A DNA stretch of 64,000 nt from Sphaerimonospora thailandensis (GCF_016863115.1 NZ_BOOG01000026.1:36831-100830), one strand, 5' to 3'; positions 46,621 to 56,391 are shown, numbered from the stretch's first letter. Notes: generated by a model from the letters alone, not told the origin. Numbers and translations: made by a program.

Positions 46621-47152
46621 ATCCGTTTCGCAAGGTCACAGCCTGTGAATGGCGTCGGGCCTTCGCCCGGTATCGCTCCGGGGTCTGCGCGAAGGAGGCC
46701 CGGTCGTCGTCGGTGAGCTCGCGGACGATCTTCGCGGGGATGCCCGCGACCAGGACGCCCGCCGGGATCTTCCTGCCCGGCGGGACCACAGCGCCGGCCG
46801 CGACCAGGGAACCCGCTCCGATCACCGCGCCGCCGAGCACGATCGCGCCGATCCCGATGAGCGCGCCGGCCTCCACGTGGGCGCCGTGGACCATCGCGCG
46901 GTGGCCCAGGCTCACCCGATCGTCCAGAATGGCGGGCTCCCCGGGATCCGCGTGAAGGCAGCACAGGTCCTGAATGTTGCAGTCGTCGCCGACCTCGATC
47001 CGCTCGTCGTCGCCCCGCAGCACCGAGCCGTACCAGACACTGGACCCGCGGCCGAGCCGTACCCGCCCGACCACCACCGCGCCCGGCGCCACCCATGCCT
47101 CGGGATGAATGAACGGGGTGGCGTCGTCGTCCAGGCCGGCGATGTATGACAT
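46598..47152 (-). CDS. Gamma carbonic anhydrase family protein
   Basis: A 184-residue left-handed beta-helix protein of hexapeptide repeats (GAVVVGRVRLG, GALIGIGAIVLG). The three zinc histidines of Cam-type enzymes are present: H67 in LHAD, H84 and H89 in LGHRAMVHG. Related proteins include inactive acyltransferase-like forms, so activity is not certain. ATG 47152 starts a clean family N-terminus. Confidence 0.88.
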   Translation of the reverse strand: MSYIAGLDDDATPFIHPEAWVAPGAVVVGRVRLGRGSSVWYGSVLRGDDERIEVGDDCNIQDLCCLHADPGEPAILDDRVSLGHRAMVHGAHVEAGALIGIGAIVLGGAVIGAGSLVAAGAVVPPGRKIPAGVLVAGIPAKIVRELTDDDRASFAQTPERYRAKARRHSQAVTLRNGSMGHGVS

Positions 47153-47295
47153 GCCGTCATAATTCCATGAGCCCTCAGCAACCCGTCCCAGCGCCCTCGC
47201 ATAACCGCGTTCAGGTTGCAACGGAGGTCGGTTGGCAGGAAAGTCGTGTCCGGACGGGCGTTCCGTCGTTACCTTCCAACCCCCAGGGCTTGCCG

Positions 47296-48393
47296 ATGAC
47301 GAACCAGACCGACAACTTCCCCGACCTCATGAGCGACGACTCCTTCGAAGTGGTGATGCGCGGGTACAGCCGTCGCCAGGTCCACGATTACATGGTCCGG
47401 ACCCGCAACCAGATCCGAGACCTGGAGGAGCGCCTCGCGCGTACGATCGATCAGGCCGAGCAGAGCCGCCTCGAGCTCGCGGAGGCCCGGCGCAAGCTGA
47501 CCGAGTCCCCCCAGAACCCCGACGAGCTCGGTGAGCGACTGAGCCAGATCCTCAAGCTCGCCCACGAGGAGGCCGCGGCCAACAAGCAGGCGTCCGAGAC
47601 GGAGGCGACCAGGCTGCGCGACAACGCGGTGGCCGAGGCCGAGCGGCTGGTGGCTTCGGCGCGCGAGCAGGCCGACGCGATCAGGGTGGCGGCGCAGGAG
47701 GAGGTCGAGCGCCGGATCGCCGACGCCACCGCCACCGCCGACCGGCTCCTGGCACAGGCCGGCGCGGACGCCGAGGAGGCTCTGGGTACGGCACGTGCCG
47801 AGGCGGAGGAGACCCGGCAGAGCGCACGGGCCGAGGCCGACCGGGTGCTCGGTGAGGCGCGCTCCCGTGCCGACGCCATTCTCGGCGCGGCACAGCAGCG
47901 GGTGGCCGCGCTCGACGAACACACCGGCCGCCGGGTGGCCCAACTGACTGACACCCACACCGAGGTGGTGCGCCGACTCACCGAGATCGGTTCGGTCGTG
48001 GGAGGCCTGATGCAGTGGGAGGCGGCCGCGGGACCGCTGATCGACGAAGCCGTCGTTCTGCCGCCCGCGCCGTACCAGCCCTACCCACAGCAGGCTCACC
48101 AGTCGGGCCGACCGGCCGCCCCCGAAGAGGCCCAGCCCTCATCGGAGCCGGTCACACGGGCGGAAAATGCCATGAATGAGCAGGATCATGGCGCAGCGGT
48201 CGAAGACCTGGACCTCCGCATGATCGTGGAGGACACGCGGCCGGGGGAGCAGACGTCCGTGCCGAGCGAGTCGATGATCGCCGGGTCGATGGTGGAGTCA
48301 GGGATCATGGAGTCGGAGATGACCGAGGACACCGATGTCGACTTCGGCCGGGTTCGCCGACAGTCTGACGAGCAGGAGCCCATGCGCGGCTGA
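47296..48393 (+). CDS. DivIVA-domain coiled-coil protein
   Basis: A 365-residue protein: a DivIVA-like N-terminal motif (SFEVVMRGYSRRQVHDYM), then a coiled coil from about 50 to 245 rich in Ala, Glu, Arg, and a disordered acidic tail. Similar proteins (Scy/FilP-like) organise polar growth and the cytoskeleton in filamentous actinobacteria. The ATG at 47296 begins a coherent N-terminus; the longer reading frame has no family match. The terminator at 48418 follows. Confidence 0.82.
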   Translation: MTNQTDNFPDLMSDDSFEVVMRGYSRRQVHDYMVRTRNQIRDLEERLARTIDQAEQSRLELAEARRKLTESPQNPDELGERLSQILKLAHEEAAANKQASETEATRLRDNAVAEAERLVASAREQADAIRVAAQEEVERRIADATATADRLLAQAGADAEEALGTARAEAEETRQSARAEADRVLGEARSRADAILGAAQQRVAALDEHTGRRVAQLTDTHTEVVRRLTEIGSVVGGLMQWEAAAGPLIDEAVVLPPAPYQPYPQQAHQSGRPAAPEEAQPSSEPVTRAENAMNEQDHGAAVEDLDLRMIVEDTRPGEQTSVPSESMIAGSMVESGIMESEMTEDTDVDFGRVRRQSDEQEPMRG

Positions 48394-48417
48394 TGGAACC
48401 GGCGAGTCTCTGGTAGC

Positions 48418-48452
48418 GGAAGCCCCCGCCCCCGATCGGGTCGGGGGCTTCC
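48418..48452. terminator. Bidirectional terminator after the DivIVA-like gene
   Basis: GGAAGCCCCCG pairs with CGGGGGCTTCC around a GC-rich loop. It lies 25 bases after one stop codon and five bases before the convergent small gene's stop. Confidence 0.88.
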
Positions 48453-48456
48453 GCGC

Positions 48457-48675
48457 TCATGGATTGGCGGCGGCGGCACGTCGCTCCTGATCACGAAGCT
48501 GTCGGCGCAGCCCGTCCGGTTCGTCCGCGTCAACCGTCATCGCGCACCCGGTGGCGCGCTGCGACGGACTGAGGGGACGATGCCGGGTGGCCCACCACCG
48601 GCCGGCGTCACTCCGCCAAATTGTCCATTCCGGAAAGTCCCGGGCAATCTCAGCAAGGTGTCGGTCAAAGGACAT
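48457..48675 (-). CDS. Small actinobacterial protein
   Basis: A 72-residue protein: LAEIARDFPEWTIWRSDAG and RWWATRHRPLS, then a charged tail. The Trp-rich core with GRWWATR is a pattern I associate with small hypothetical actinobacterial proteins found beside regulators. AGGGAAGG lies six bases before the ATG at 48675. The upstream palindrome TCTCTAGAGA is close to one before gntR, so the two may be coregulated. Confidence 0.72.
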   Translation of the reverse strand: MSFDRHLAEIARDFPEWTIWRSDAGRWWATRHRPLSPSQRATGCAMTVDADEPDGLRRQLRDQERRAAAANP

Positions 48676-48738
48676 CCGTCGCCTTCCCTCGCCGAAGTGT
48701 CCGGTTGTTCTTGGCGTCTCTCACCAAGGTGCGGGACA

Positions 48739-48748
48739 TCTCTAGAGA
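48739..48748. promoter_or_regulatory. Palindrome TCTCTAGAGA (candidate GntR operator 1)
   Basis: A perfect 10-bp palindrome 64 bases upstream of the 72-residue gene. TTGGCGTCTC also occurs nearby, as at the gntR promoter. Two related sites by two genes argue for a shared regulator. Confidence 0.5.
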
Positions 48749-48841
48749 AATCAACGACCGAGATGGTCAGGTCAACCTATCGGCCGCACCGCACCGTGCG
48801 GCAGGGCAAGGACCTGCCGCAGGAAACGAGATCGTGCGAGA

Positions 48842-49612
48842 TCACGCGTCGAAGTCGTACTGGAGCACGTACGAGGCGGAGTCGAGCGCCATCTCGTTCA
48901 ATTCGACCGGTACGCCGCCGGCGGCGAAGGCGATCCTGGAGATCACGATGACGGGGGTGCCCGCCGGGAGGTCCAGCGACGCGGTTTCCCTCGGCTGCGG
49001 CATCCGCGCACGCACCTCCTCGGTGAAGTGCACGGGTGGGTAGCCGAGATCATCGAGGCGGGCGTAGACACCTCCCGGTCCGGGGTCGGGCAGTGTGATC
49101 GCGCTTCCCTCGACGATGTCGGCGGGGAAGTACGACGTCGCGACCTGCACGGGCCGTCCGTCGACCGAATAACGGCGGTGCCGTACCCACACATCGTCGC
49201 ACCTCAGCGCCCGGGAGACCGGCGTGCTCGCGGGCTCCCGCCGGAGATCGACCTCGTCCACGGCGTACGCCCGGCCGGGGGTGTCGGAGTCCCAGATCGC
49301 CCGGCCCCGGCCCCACTGCTCTCGGGACAGCCGTCGTGATCCATGCCGCCGGATCGGGCGGAACAACCGGACATAGACTCCCGAGCCGCGCCGTGGTACG
49401 GCAAGGCCTTCATTGATCAGTACGGCGAGCGCCTGGCGTGCCGTCGCCCGTGCTATTCCATATTCGGCCATGAGCGCGTTCTCGCCGGGTAGCCGATCCC
49501 CGTCGTCCAGTGCACCGGAAAGGATCTGATCGCGCAGGCGATCCGCGATGCGGCGATAGATCGGGGAATCATGGTGCATGGGAGGCGGCGGGGGCACGGG
49601 GGACTCTGTCAC
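48842..49612 (-). CDS. GntR-family regulator with UTRA domain
   Basis: A 256-residue GntR/HutC-subfamily regulator: N-terminal winged helix (SPIYRRIADRLRDQILSGALDDGDRLPGE, then ARATARQALAVL), and a C-terminal UTRA ligand domain (RRYSVDGRPVQVATSYFP, GTPVIVISR). GTG 49612 begins the protein. It is divergent from kynureninase. The palindrome TCTCCAGAGA at 49648-49657 lies 36 bases upstream and is a probable operator. Confidence 0.92.
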   Translation of the reverse strand: MTESPVPPPPPMHHDSPIYRRIADRLRDQILSGALDDGDRLPGENALMAEYGIARATARQALAVLINEGLAVPRRGSGVYVRLFRPIRRHGSRRLSREQWGRGRAIWDSDTPGRAYAVDEVDLRREPASTPVSRALRCDDVWVRHRRYSVDGRPVQVATSYFPADIVEGSAITLPDPGPGGVYARLDDLGYPPVHFTEEVRARMPQPRETASLDLPAGTPVIVISRIAFAAGGVPVELNEMALDSASYVLQYDFDA

Positions 49613-49647
49613 GTTTGATCACCCTCTGTCACCAACGGGGATTGGCG

Positions 49648-49657
49648 TCTCCAGAGA
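49648..49657. promoter_or_regulatory. Palindrome TCTCCAGAGA (candidate GntR operator 2)
   Basis: An almost perfect palindrome matching the one at 48739-48748, located just before gntR. Autoregulation is the simplest reading. Confidence 0.5.
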
Positions 49658-49907
49658 ACTTGCCCCGTCTTGTCCACGATTGCACAGAGTCTGGGGTTGA
49701 TTGCGTGCTTATTTTGAGCGCATCGTGCTCATGTGGCGATCTATGGGAGTTATAGCCGTCCGTTACGGCGCTGCCGCCCCGGCCGGTATTGCGACGGTGT
49801 CCCCTGTCCTGGCGCACCCCGCCGCGGCAGCACTCAGGCAGGTGGCGGAACCTACCCACCAGGCGTTATTTATGGACAATAACCGTAGAAACCGAAGGAG
49901 CCTACCT

Positions 49908-51149
49908 GTGGCCGTCACCCGCGATGAATGCCAGGCCCTCGACGCCGAGGACCCGCTGAAGGACTTCAGGGAGGAGTTCTCGCTGCCTCCCGGCGTCATC
50001 TACCTCCTGGGGAACTCGCTCGGCGCGCTGCCACGGCGGACCCCCGAGCGGGTGGCCCACACGGTCGAGACCGAATGGGGCGTGCATCTCGGCGCGAGCT
50101 GGAACAGCGCGGGCTGGTGGGATCTGCCGCAGACCACGGGTGACCGGATCGCCCCTCTGATCGGAGCACGGCCCGGCGATGTGCTCGCCGGCGACTCCAC
50201 CTCGGTGAACATCTTCAAGGCTGTGACGGCGGCGCTGCCGCTGCGACCGGGTCGCCGCGTCATCGTCTCCGACCTCGACAACTTCCCGACCGACCGTTAC
50301 GTGGTCGAGGGCGCGGCCCGCGCGCTGGGGCCGTACGAGATCAGGGACATCGGCTCGGCGCCGGGTGCGAACGGCGGGACACTGGAGGCGGCCCTCGGTG
50401 ACGACGTGGCGCTGGTCCTGCTCTCCCACGTCGACTACCGTACGGGCGCGATGCGCGACATGGCCGCGGTGACCGCCCAGGTCCACGCGGCCGGCGCGCT
50501 GATGATCTGGGACCTGTGTCACAGCGCCGGTGTCGTGCCCGTCGAGATGGGCGAGGTCGACCTCGCGGTCGGCTGCACGTACAAGTATCTGAACGGCGGT
50601 CCTGGAGCGCCCGCATACATCTACGTGGCCCCCCGTCATCAGGAGGCCGTGCACAACGTGGTGTCCGGCTGGCACGGGCACGCGGCGCCGTTCGCCTTCG
50701 AGCCGAGCTACCGGCCGGCGCCGGGGGTACGGCGGTTCGCCGTGGGCAGCCCGCCCGTGCTGTCCTACGCCGCGCTGGGCGCCTCGCTCGACATCTGGGA
50801 ACGGGTGGACATGGCGGCGGTCAGGGCCAAGAGCGTGGCGCTGACGTCCCTGTTCATCGAGTTGACGGACGAGCTGTGTCCGGATCTGGCACTGGTGACG
50901 CCGCGCGATCCGGCCGGGCGGGGCAGCCAGGTCAGCTACCGTCACGCCGATGGCTACCCGGTGGTCCGGGCGCTGGCGGATCGCGGCGTCGTGGGCGACT
51001 ACCGGGAGCCGGAGATCATCCGATTCGGGTTCGCGCCGCTCTATCTGCGCCACGTCGACGTCTACGATGCCGCGACGACGCTGGCGGAGGTGCTGGGCAA
51101 GGAACTCTGGCGGGACGAGCGGTACAGCCGACGGCTGGCCGTCACCTGA
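49908..51149 (+). CDS. kynU: Kynureninase
   Basis: A 413-residue PLP enzyme that splits kynurenine or hydroxykynurenine to anthranilate or hydroxyanthranilate plus alanine. The N-terminal [11 protein letters not shown] is kynureninase-specific; the PLP lysine is K226 in [16 protein letters not shown] and WDLCHSAG fit the family. AAGGAG lies seven bases before the GTG at 49908. Tryptophan dioxygenase and formamidase are not in the window. The divergent GntR regulator could control it, though its operator is nearer to gntR. Confidence 0.95.
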   Translation: MAVTRDECQALDAEDPLKDFREEFSLPPGVIYLLGNSLGALPRRTPERVAHTVETEWGVHLGASWNSAGWWDLPQTTGDRIAPLIGARPGDVLAGDSTSVNIFKAVTAALPLRPGRRVIVSDLDNFPTDRYVVEGAARALGPYEIRDIGSAPGANGGTLEAALGDDVALVLLSHVDYRTGAMRDMAAVTAQVHAAGALMIWDLCHSAGVVPVEMGEVDLAVGCTYKYLNGGPGAPAYIYVAPRHQEAVHNVVSGWHGHAAPFAFEPSYRPAPGVRRFAVGSPPVLSYAALGASLDIWERVDMAAVRAKSVALTSLFIELTDELCPDLALVTPRDPAGRGSQVSYRHADGYPVVRALADRGVVGDYREPEIIRFGFAPLYLRHVDVYDAATTLAEVLGKELWRDERYSRRLAVT

Positions 51150-51207
51150 GCCGAAATCGCGGGTGCGCTCGAGTCGAGCGGACGTTCACCGGGCGTTCAG
51201 CGGGGCA

Positions 51208-51633
51208 TCAGCGGCCGCGTCTGTCGAAACCGGCGACGATCTGCCCGGCCAGGGTCACACAGCGATCGCAGATGCGGCCGCCCTCCCCGTGGACCATGTG
51301 GACCCGGGGGCCGGGCGGCCGCCGGCAGAATGAGCAGGCGGCGTCACGCTTGCGTCGCCGGTTGGCCAGATGGCGGTGGGCGAATGCCGGAGCGAACCGT
51401 CGCGGCCTGACCGGGTGCCTGATGAGCCGGAACCGCTCGATGACGGCCGCCCAGGAAAGCCCCGCGTCACGGGCTTCCCGTACGGCCAGGTCGATCAGGG
51501 GGTCCGCGCCGCCGGGCAGTTCCGCGCCGAGGGCGATCGCGGCCGACAGGGTTTCCAGGGGGTCGGCGGGGTCGGTCGACCGGGAGCGGGCTCGCTCCAG
51601 TAAATCTGATGGTTCTAAATCCGATGGTTCCAT
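51208..51633 (-). CDS. ClpX-type C4 zinc-finger protein without AAA domain
   Basis: A protein of about 141 residues. The C-terminal half has [14 protein letters not shown] and [12 protein letters not shown], the four-cysteine ClpX zinc-binding pattern. The N-terminal part is helical, with a SDLEPSDL duplication and [15 protein letters not shown], which resembles a DNA-reading or scaffold helix. No AAA+ motif is present. The start is uncertain (ATG 51633, 51645 or 51669); none has a strong ribosome-binding site. It may be an adaptor or DNA-binding protein. Confidence 0.75.
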   Translation of the reverse strand: MEPSDLEPSDLLERARSRSTDPADPLETLSAAIALGAELPGGADPLIDLAVREARDAGLSWAAVIERFRLIRHPVRPRRFAPAFAHRHLANRRRKRDAACSFCRRPPGPRVHMVHGEGGRICDRCVTLAGQIVAGFDRRGR

Positions 51634-51880
51634 GGCCGCAACCATAAGTCGCGACCCCAAGGTCATCAAGCGGGCATCCGCTGGTCGGCGGGCCGGCTGC
51701 TCTCGGGCGTCGCGTCACTCTTCCCCGAGCATGCCTCACCGTACGGCCGCAGGGCCGTACGTACGGCATGGCCGTCACGACATGGCGAAATCTGGCGGGA
51801 ACAGATCGACGGGAATCAGCGGAGATCGCCGCGGGTTCCCTGAAACGAACCCAGAGCCGTTCGGATCAGGAGGGCACTTG

Positions 51881-52501
51881 ATGACGGAAAGCTCGCAGCG
51901 TCCCAAGGTCGACTTCTACTTCGACCCGGTCTGCCCCTTCGCGTGGATCAGCTCCCGGTGGATTCTGGAGGTGGAGAAGCAGCGCGACATCGATCTGCGC
52001 TTCCGGGTGATGAGCCTGTCGGTGCTCAACCAGGGCAGAGAGGATCTCCCCGAGCAGTACCGCGATCTGCTCGACCGGGGGTGGGGGCCGGTACGCGTGT
52101 GCATCGCGGCCGCTCAGCACAGCGGTGAGGAGGTGCTGCGTGACCTCTACACGGCCCTCGGCACCCGGATCCACAATCAGGACAACAAGGACTACATCTT
52201 GGTGATCAAGGAAGCGCTGGCGGAACTCGGCCTGCCCGCCGAGCTCGCCGACGCGGCGGACGTGACCGACTACGACGAGGCGCTGCGCCGGAGCCATCAC
52301 GAGGGCATGGACCCGGTCGGCATGGACGTCGGCACGCCGACGATCCACATCGACGGGGTGGCGTTCTTCGGGCCGGTGCTGACCCGCATCCCGCGCGGCG
52401 AGGAGGCGGTAAAGATCTTCGATGGCGCTTTCGCCCTGGCGAGTTATCCGTACTTCTTCGAACTGAAGCGCACTCGTACGGGCGAACTCGACTTCACCTG
52501 A
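51881..52501 (+). CDS. DsbA-family protein related to mycothiol-dependent reductase (Rv2466c type), CPFA active site
   Basis: A 206-residue thioredoxin-fold protein closely resembling Rv2466c, with [52 protein letters not shown] and [14 protein letters not shown]. The active site is CPFA: Cys18 is present but the second cysteine of CPWC is Ala21. It could therefore only work by a monothiol mechanism with mycothiol. AGGAGG lies seven bases before the ATG at 51881. Confidence 0.88.
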   Translation: MTESSQRPKVDFYFDPVCPFAWISSRWILEVEKQRDIDLRFRVMSLSVLNQGREDLPEQYRDLLDRGWGPVRVCIAAAQHSGEEVLRDLYTALGTRIHNQDNKDYILVIKEALAELGLPAELADAADVTDYDEALRRSHHEGMDPVGMDVGTPTIHIDGVAFFGPVLTRIPRGEEAVKIFDGAFALASYPYFFELKRTRTGELDFT

Positions 52502-52635
52502 GCCGCGTCTCCCCCGCATCCCGCCGGGTGCGTTGATGAAAGTGAAGGGTGACCGGCGACCTCCTGGGGCACCCGGTGCGCCTCCGCGCCCCTATGGTCT
52601 GTAAGACCCATGGGAAACGCGGAGGCGGAGGAAAC

Positions 52636-53337
52636 GTGCACAACGAGATCGATGACGTCCCGGATGTCAGCATGGGGTGGTATCGGGACGTCGTCGGCTT
52701 CGCCCAGGGCACCCCATCGTGGGTCCGGGATTGGGCCGAGGTCGGAACCGACATGATCCCGGCATTCCTGGCGGCCTTATTCGCCATCGTGTTGTGGCGA
52801 GCCTGGCGAGCCTGGCAGGACGAGAGCGGGTCGGCTGAGAGCGGGTTGGCCGAGGGCCGGTGGGCTGAGAGCCGGAGCGGCGATCATCGGATGCTCGCCC
52901 TGGCGTTGCTCGGGCCCATCGCGACGGTGGCGGCGTACCTGTGCAGCGAGCTGATCAAGAGCATGCTGAGAATGCCCCGGCCGTGCTGGCGACCCGGTGA
53001 AACCCTCATCATCGCGACCTGCCCGGAAGCGGGGGACTGGTCGCTGCCGAGCAACCACGCGACGTTCGCCGCCGCCGCGGCGACGGCACTGGTCATCGCC
53101 TGGCGGCGGATGATCGTCATCGCCCCGGCGCTGGCCGTGCTCGCGGCCGTGTCCCGGGTCTTCGTCGGAGTCCACTACCCGCATGACGTCGCGGCGGGGT
53201 TCCTGCTCGGCGTGGCCGTCGCATCCCTGGTGATGGCGGCTCTGCTCGCTCCGGCCACCTCGCTGGTCACCCGGTTGACGACGTGGCTGATGACGTGGTT
53301 GAAGCCCCGTCGCCCGGCTCGGCATCGCATGCGATGA
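52636..53337 (+). CDS. PAP2-family membrane phosphatase
   Basis: A 233-residue membrane phosphatase with the three PAP2 signatures: KSMLRMPRP (K108, RP 115-116), PSNHA, and SRVFVGVHYPHD. It may act on undecaprenyl-diphosphate or a lipid phosphate. GGAGG lies just before the GTG at 52636. An inserted E/S/A-rich repeat (residues 63-81, ESGSAESGLAEGRWAES) lies in a loop. It ends five bases before the convergent SARP regulator gene stops. Confidence 0.9.
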   Translation: MHNEIDDVPDVSMGWYRDVVGFAQGTPSWVRDWAEVGTDMIPAFLAALFAIVLWRAWRAWQDESGSAESGLAEGRWAESRSGDHRMLALALLGPIATVAAYLCSELIKSMLRMPRPCWRPGETLIIATCPEAGDWSLPSNHATFAAAAATALVIAWRRMIVIAPALAVLAAVSRVFVGVHYPHDVAAGFLLGVAVASLVMAALLAPATSLVTRLTTWLMTWLKPRRPARHRMR

Positions 53338-53342
53338 GCGAG

Positions 53343-56264
53343 TCAGCAGAGTCGGCCGAGGGCGGCGCGGGAGCGGGCGATCTGCTCGCGGGTGCGAGCG
53401 GACCAGTAGTGTTCGCCCCGCGGGTTGAGCAGGGCGTGGCAGACGGTGAAGTGATCAAGGGCGGCGCGTTCGTCTCCCCGCCACCGGGAGACCTCGCCCA
53501 GGGCGTAAACGGTCATGGCCTCCCCTCGGGCGTCACCGGCGCGGACACACATCTCCATGCACTCGGCGAGCATGCGCGTGGCGCGGTCGAAACGGCCCAG
53601 TGCGCCCTCGGCCTCCGCCAGACGGCGTAGCGCGATCCGCTCGCCCTCATTCCACCGCAGTTCGCGGCTCAGGGCGAGGCTCACCCGGTAGTGCCCGACG
53701 GCCTCCTCGACCCGGCCCATCTCGTAGCAGGCGATCCCCAGACCGCGCCGGGCGCGGACGCTGTGGACGGCGCTCTCGCCGTCGGCGAGGGCGAGAGCGT
53801 GTCGGCAGGCGGCCGCGGCGTCGTCGTAGCGGCCGAGGAAGAGCTGGACTCCGGCGACCTCGTACCACGCGCTCAGCAGGCCGTTCGTGTCGCCGAGCGC
53901 GAGGAAGCAGTCGGCCGCCCGGGTGGCGGCCGCCAGCGCGGACCCCAGATCGTCCTCCAGAGTGGCGGCGATCCCGAGCAGCGCGTACGCGGCCGAGTGC
54001 CGGTCCCCCGTCCGTTCGAAGCGGTCCAGCAGCCGACGGAACTCCGCGGCGACGGTGTGGGCGCGCCTGCGGTCCACCTCGACGTCGGCGCGCACCAGTC
54101 GCAGGCGCGTCTCGGCGGAGGCGTCGCCCGCCGCGGCCGCGGCCTCGATCGTCCCGTCCAGCATGTTCACGGCGTCGTCGTGGAAACCGCGCACGATGAG
54201 GAACGGCGCCAGGACGTGGGCGAGGTCGACCGACGCCGTCACCAGGCCCGCCCGGGACGTCGCCGCCACCACCCCGACGAGCACCCTGCGTTCCGCCGAA
54301 AGCCAGGCGCCGGCCGCGGCGGAGGGCGGTGTCCGCGCCGGTAGGTCGGACGGCGGCGGAGCGAAGGCGAGGGGCAGTTCGCGCGCGGCGTCGATGACTC
54401 GGACGTGCGCCTCGGCCGCGACACGGCGCAGCGCCGCCGCCCGGCACTCGTGGCTATCCTCGGCGGTGAAGAGCTCGGCGGCGAAGCCCCGCAGCAGGTC
54501 GTGCATGCGATATCGGGGCTGTGCCGCCGCGTCGACGTCGCTTGCGCTGATCAGACCGGCGGCGGCGAGCTCCTCCAGGGAGTGATCGACGTCGTGCGCG
54601 GAGGTGCCCGCCAGCGCGGCGACGGTCCATGCGGCCACGCTGTCGGCCGCGACCGATCCGAGCAGCCGGAACGCCCGCCGGGCCTGCGGGGACAGCGTCG
54701 CGTAGCTCATCGCGAACGTGGTGCGCACGTCCAGCTGTCCCGAATGCAGTTCGTTCAGGCACGCCGAGGTGTCCGCGAGTCGCCGTGCGAACTCGGCCAG
54801 CGGCCACGCGGGACGGGTGACGAGGCGGGCGCCGGCGATGCGCAGCGCGAGCGGGAGTCGCCCGCAGGCGTGCAGGATCGCCTCCGCAGACTCCGGGTCG
54901 CTCGCCACCCGGTCGGCGCCGGCCACACCCGCGAGCAGGTTGTGGGCGTCGGCGGGCGGCGGCACATCCAGGGTGAGCGCGATCGCGCCCGGCATCGCGG
55001 GCAGCAGCCCGCGAGAGGTGACGATGACCGCCGACCCTGGCGTCCCCGGGATCAGCGGCTGCACCTGGGCCTCGCCGCCCGCGTCGTCGAGCAGCACCAG
55101 GACGGCGCGGTCGGCGATCCGGGCCCGGTACATCGCCGCCTGCTCCTCCACGGAGGCGGGCATGACGGCGGCGTCCACGCCGAGCGCTCGCAGCAGCTCC
55201 GCGAGCAGGCCGGCCGGGTCGCGGGGGGACGGCGAGGCGCCGCCCAGCCGGACGAACAGCTGCCCGTCGGGATATTCCTCCCGCATCAGGTGCGCCACGT
55301 GCACGGCCAGCGTGCTCTTGCCGACGCCGGGCGGGCCGGACACCGCCACGATCACGGGCGCCGCGCCGCCCCGGTCGGCCGTACCACGCAGCGCGCTGAT
55401 CATCTCGTGCGTCTCGGACTCGCGCCCGACGAAGTCGGCGATGTCCGCTGGAAGCAGGCAGATCCCCGTCCACCCGGGGGTCTGCCGCCCGGCCCTCTCC
55501 GGAGCGGGCAGGTCCCCGGCGACGGCCGCCGGTGCGGGCAGTTCGACGGGGGCGTCGCTCAGGATCGCGGTGTGCAGGTTCCGTAACTCCTGCCCGGGCT
55601 CCACGCCCAGCTCGGCGACGAGCACCGACCGTGCCCGCCGGTACGCTTCCAGCGCCTCGGCACGCCGCCCCGCCCGGTGCAGCGCAACCATGAGCCGGTG
55701 CCACAGGCGTTCGCTGAGCGGGTCGGTCTCCACCAGCGGGGTCAACTGGCCGACGACCTCGTCGTGCAGGCCGAGCCGCAGGCGCACGTCGATCCAGTCG
55801 AACCTGGCGCTCTCTCTCCGCTCCTCCAGCTCTGTGATGCGTGCGGTCACCGCCCCGGCCAGCGGTACGTCTTCGGCGGGCCTGCCGCGCCAGAGCGACA
55901 GCGCCCCGGCGAACAGGCGGTCGGCCTCGGCCAGGTCGCCGTCCGCCGTCTCACGGCGGGCCCGTCGTACGGCCTCGTCGAAGGCGAGGAGGTCGAGCCG
56001 GCCGGTGCCGAGGCGAAGGTGGTAGCCCGGCCCCTGCGTCTCCACCTCGATCGCCGCCCTGCGGAGCACGGACACGTAGGTCTGCAGGTTGGCCAGGGCC
56101 GACCGGGGTGGCTCGTCCCAGACCGAGGCGATCAGCCGGTCTCTGGAGACGACGGTGTTGGGGTGGAGAAGGAGGGTGCTGAGCACCGCGCGCGGCTTGG
56201 CCGCCAGTCGCACCGGCCGTCCCGCTTGGGTGATCCGGACCGGTCCGAGGATCGCAAAGTCCAC
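53343..56264 (-). CDS. AfsR/SARP-family regulator with NB-ARC and TPR domains
   Basis: A 973-residue pathway regulator. Residues 1-90 are an OmpR-type winged helix (MDFAILGPVRI, RDRLIASVWDE), 97-240 the bacterial transcriptional activation domain, 275-550 an NB-ARC ATPase (Walker A GPPGVGKST at 310-317; RALVLL-like Walker B in DRAVLVLLDD), and the remainder TPR-like helices. The GTG at 56264 is the start. It is divergent from the putative precursor peptide and enzymes starting at 56392, so it is their likely activator. Codon 227 (55584-55586 on plus strand) is TTA, rare in high-GC actinobacteria and read by the bldA tRNA in Streptomyces. Confidence 0.94.
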   Translation of the reverse strand: MDFAILGPVRITQAGRPVRLAAKPRAVLSTLLLHPNTVVSRDRLIASVWDEPPRSALANLQTYVSVLRRAAIEVETQGPGYHLRLGTGRLDLLAFDEAVRRARRETADGDLAEADRLFAGALSLWRGRPAEDVPLAGAVTARITELEERRESARFDWIDVRLRLGLHDEVVGQLTPLVETDPLSERLWHRLMVALHRAGRRAEALEAYRRARSVLVAELGVEPGQELRNLHTAILSDAPVELPAPAAVAGDLPAPERAGRQTPGWTGICLLPADIADFVGRESETHEMISALRGTADRGGAAPVIVAVSGPPGVGKSTLAVHVAHLMREEYPDGQLFVRLGGASPSPRDPAGLLAELLRALGVDAAVMPASVEEQAAMYRARIADRAVLVLLDDAGGEAQVQPLIPGTPGSAVIVTSRGLLPAMPGAIALTLDVPPPADAHNLLAGVAGADRVASDPESAEAILHACGRLPLALRIAGARLVTRPAWPLAEFARRLADTSACLNELHSGQLDVRTTFAMSYATLSPQARRAFRLLGSVAADSVAAWTVAALAGTSAHDVDHSLEELAAAGLISASDVDAAAQPRYRMHDLLRGFAAELFTAEDSHECRAAALRRVAAEAHVRVIDAARELPLAFAPPPSDLPARTPPSAAAGAWLSAERRVLVGVVAATSRAGLVTASVDLAHVLAPFLIVRGFHDDAVNMLDGTIEAAAAAGDASAETRLRLVRADVEVDRRRAHTVAAEFRRLLDRFERTGDRHSAAYALLGIAATLEDDLGSALAAATRAADCFLALGDTNGLLSAWYEVAGVQLFLGRYDDAAAACRHALALADGESAVHSVRARRGLGIACYEMGRVEEAVGHYRVSLALSRELRWNEGERIALRRLAEAEGALGRFDRATRMLAECMEMCVRAGDARGEAMTVYALGEVSRWRGDERAALDHFTVCHALLNPRGEHYWSARTREQIARSRAALGRLC

Positions 56265-56391
56265 TTTCGCCCCCCGTAGTGCGCTCAGCGAAAACCCGGA
56301 CGGACCTTTCGACCTTCTGTAGTGACTTTATGGGGATTTTGTGGGCGCGCATAGGACCTTGATCAATGACATCCGGAAGGAGGTGGTCTCA

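Noticed and set aside
56303..56362. Repeated GACCTT words as SARP-binding direct repeats
   Set aside because: Spacing of copies (8 and about 44 bases) does not fit the 11- or 22-base period of SARP heptamers.
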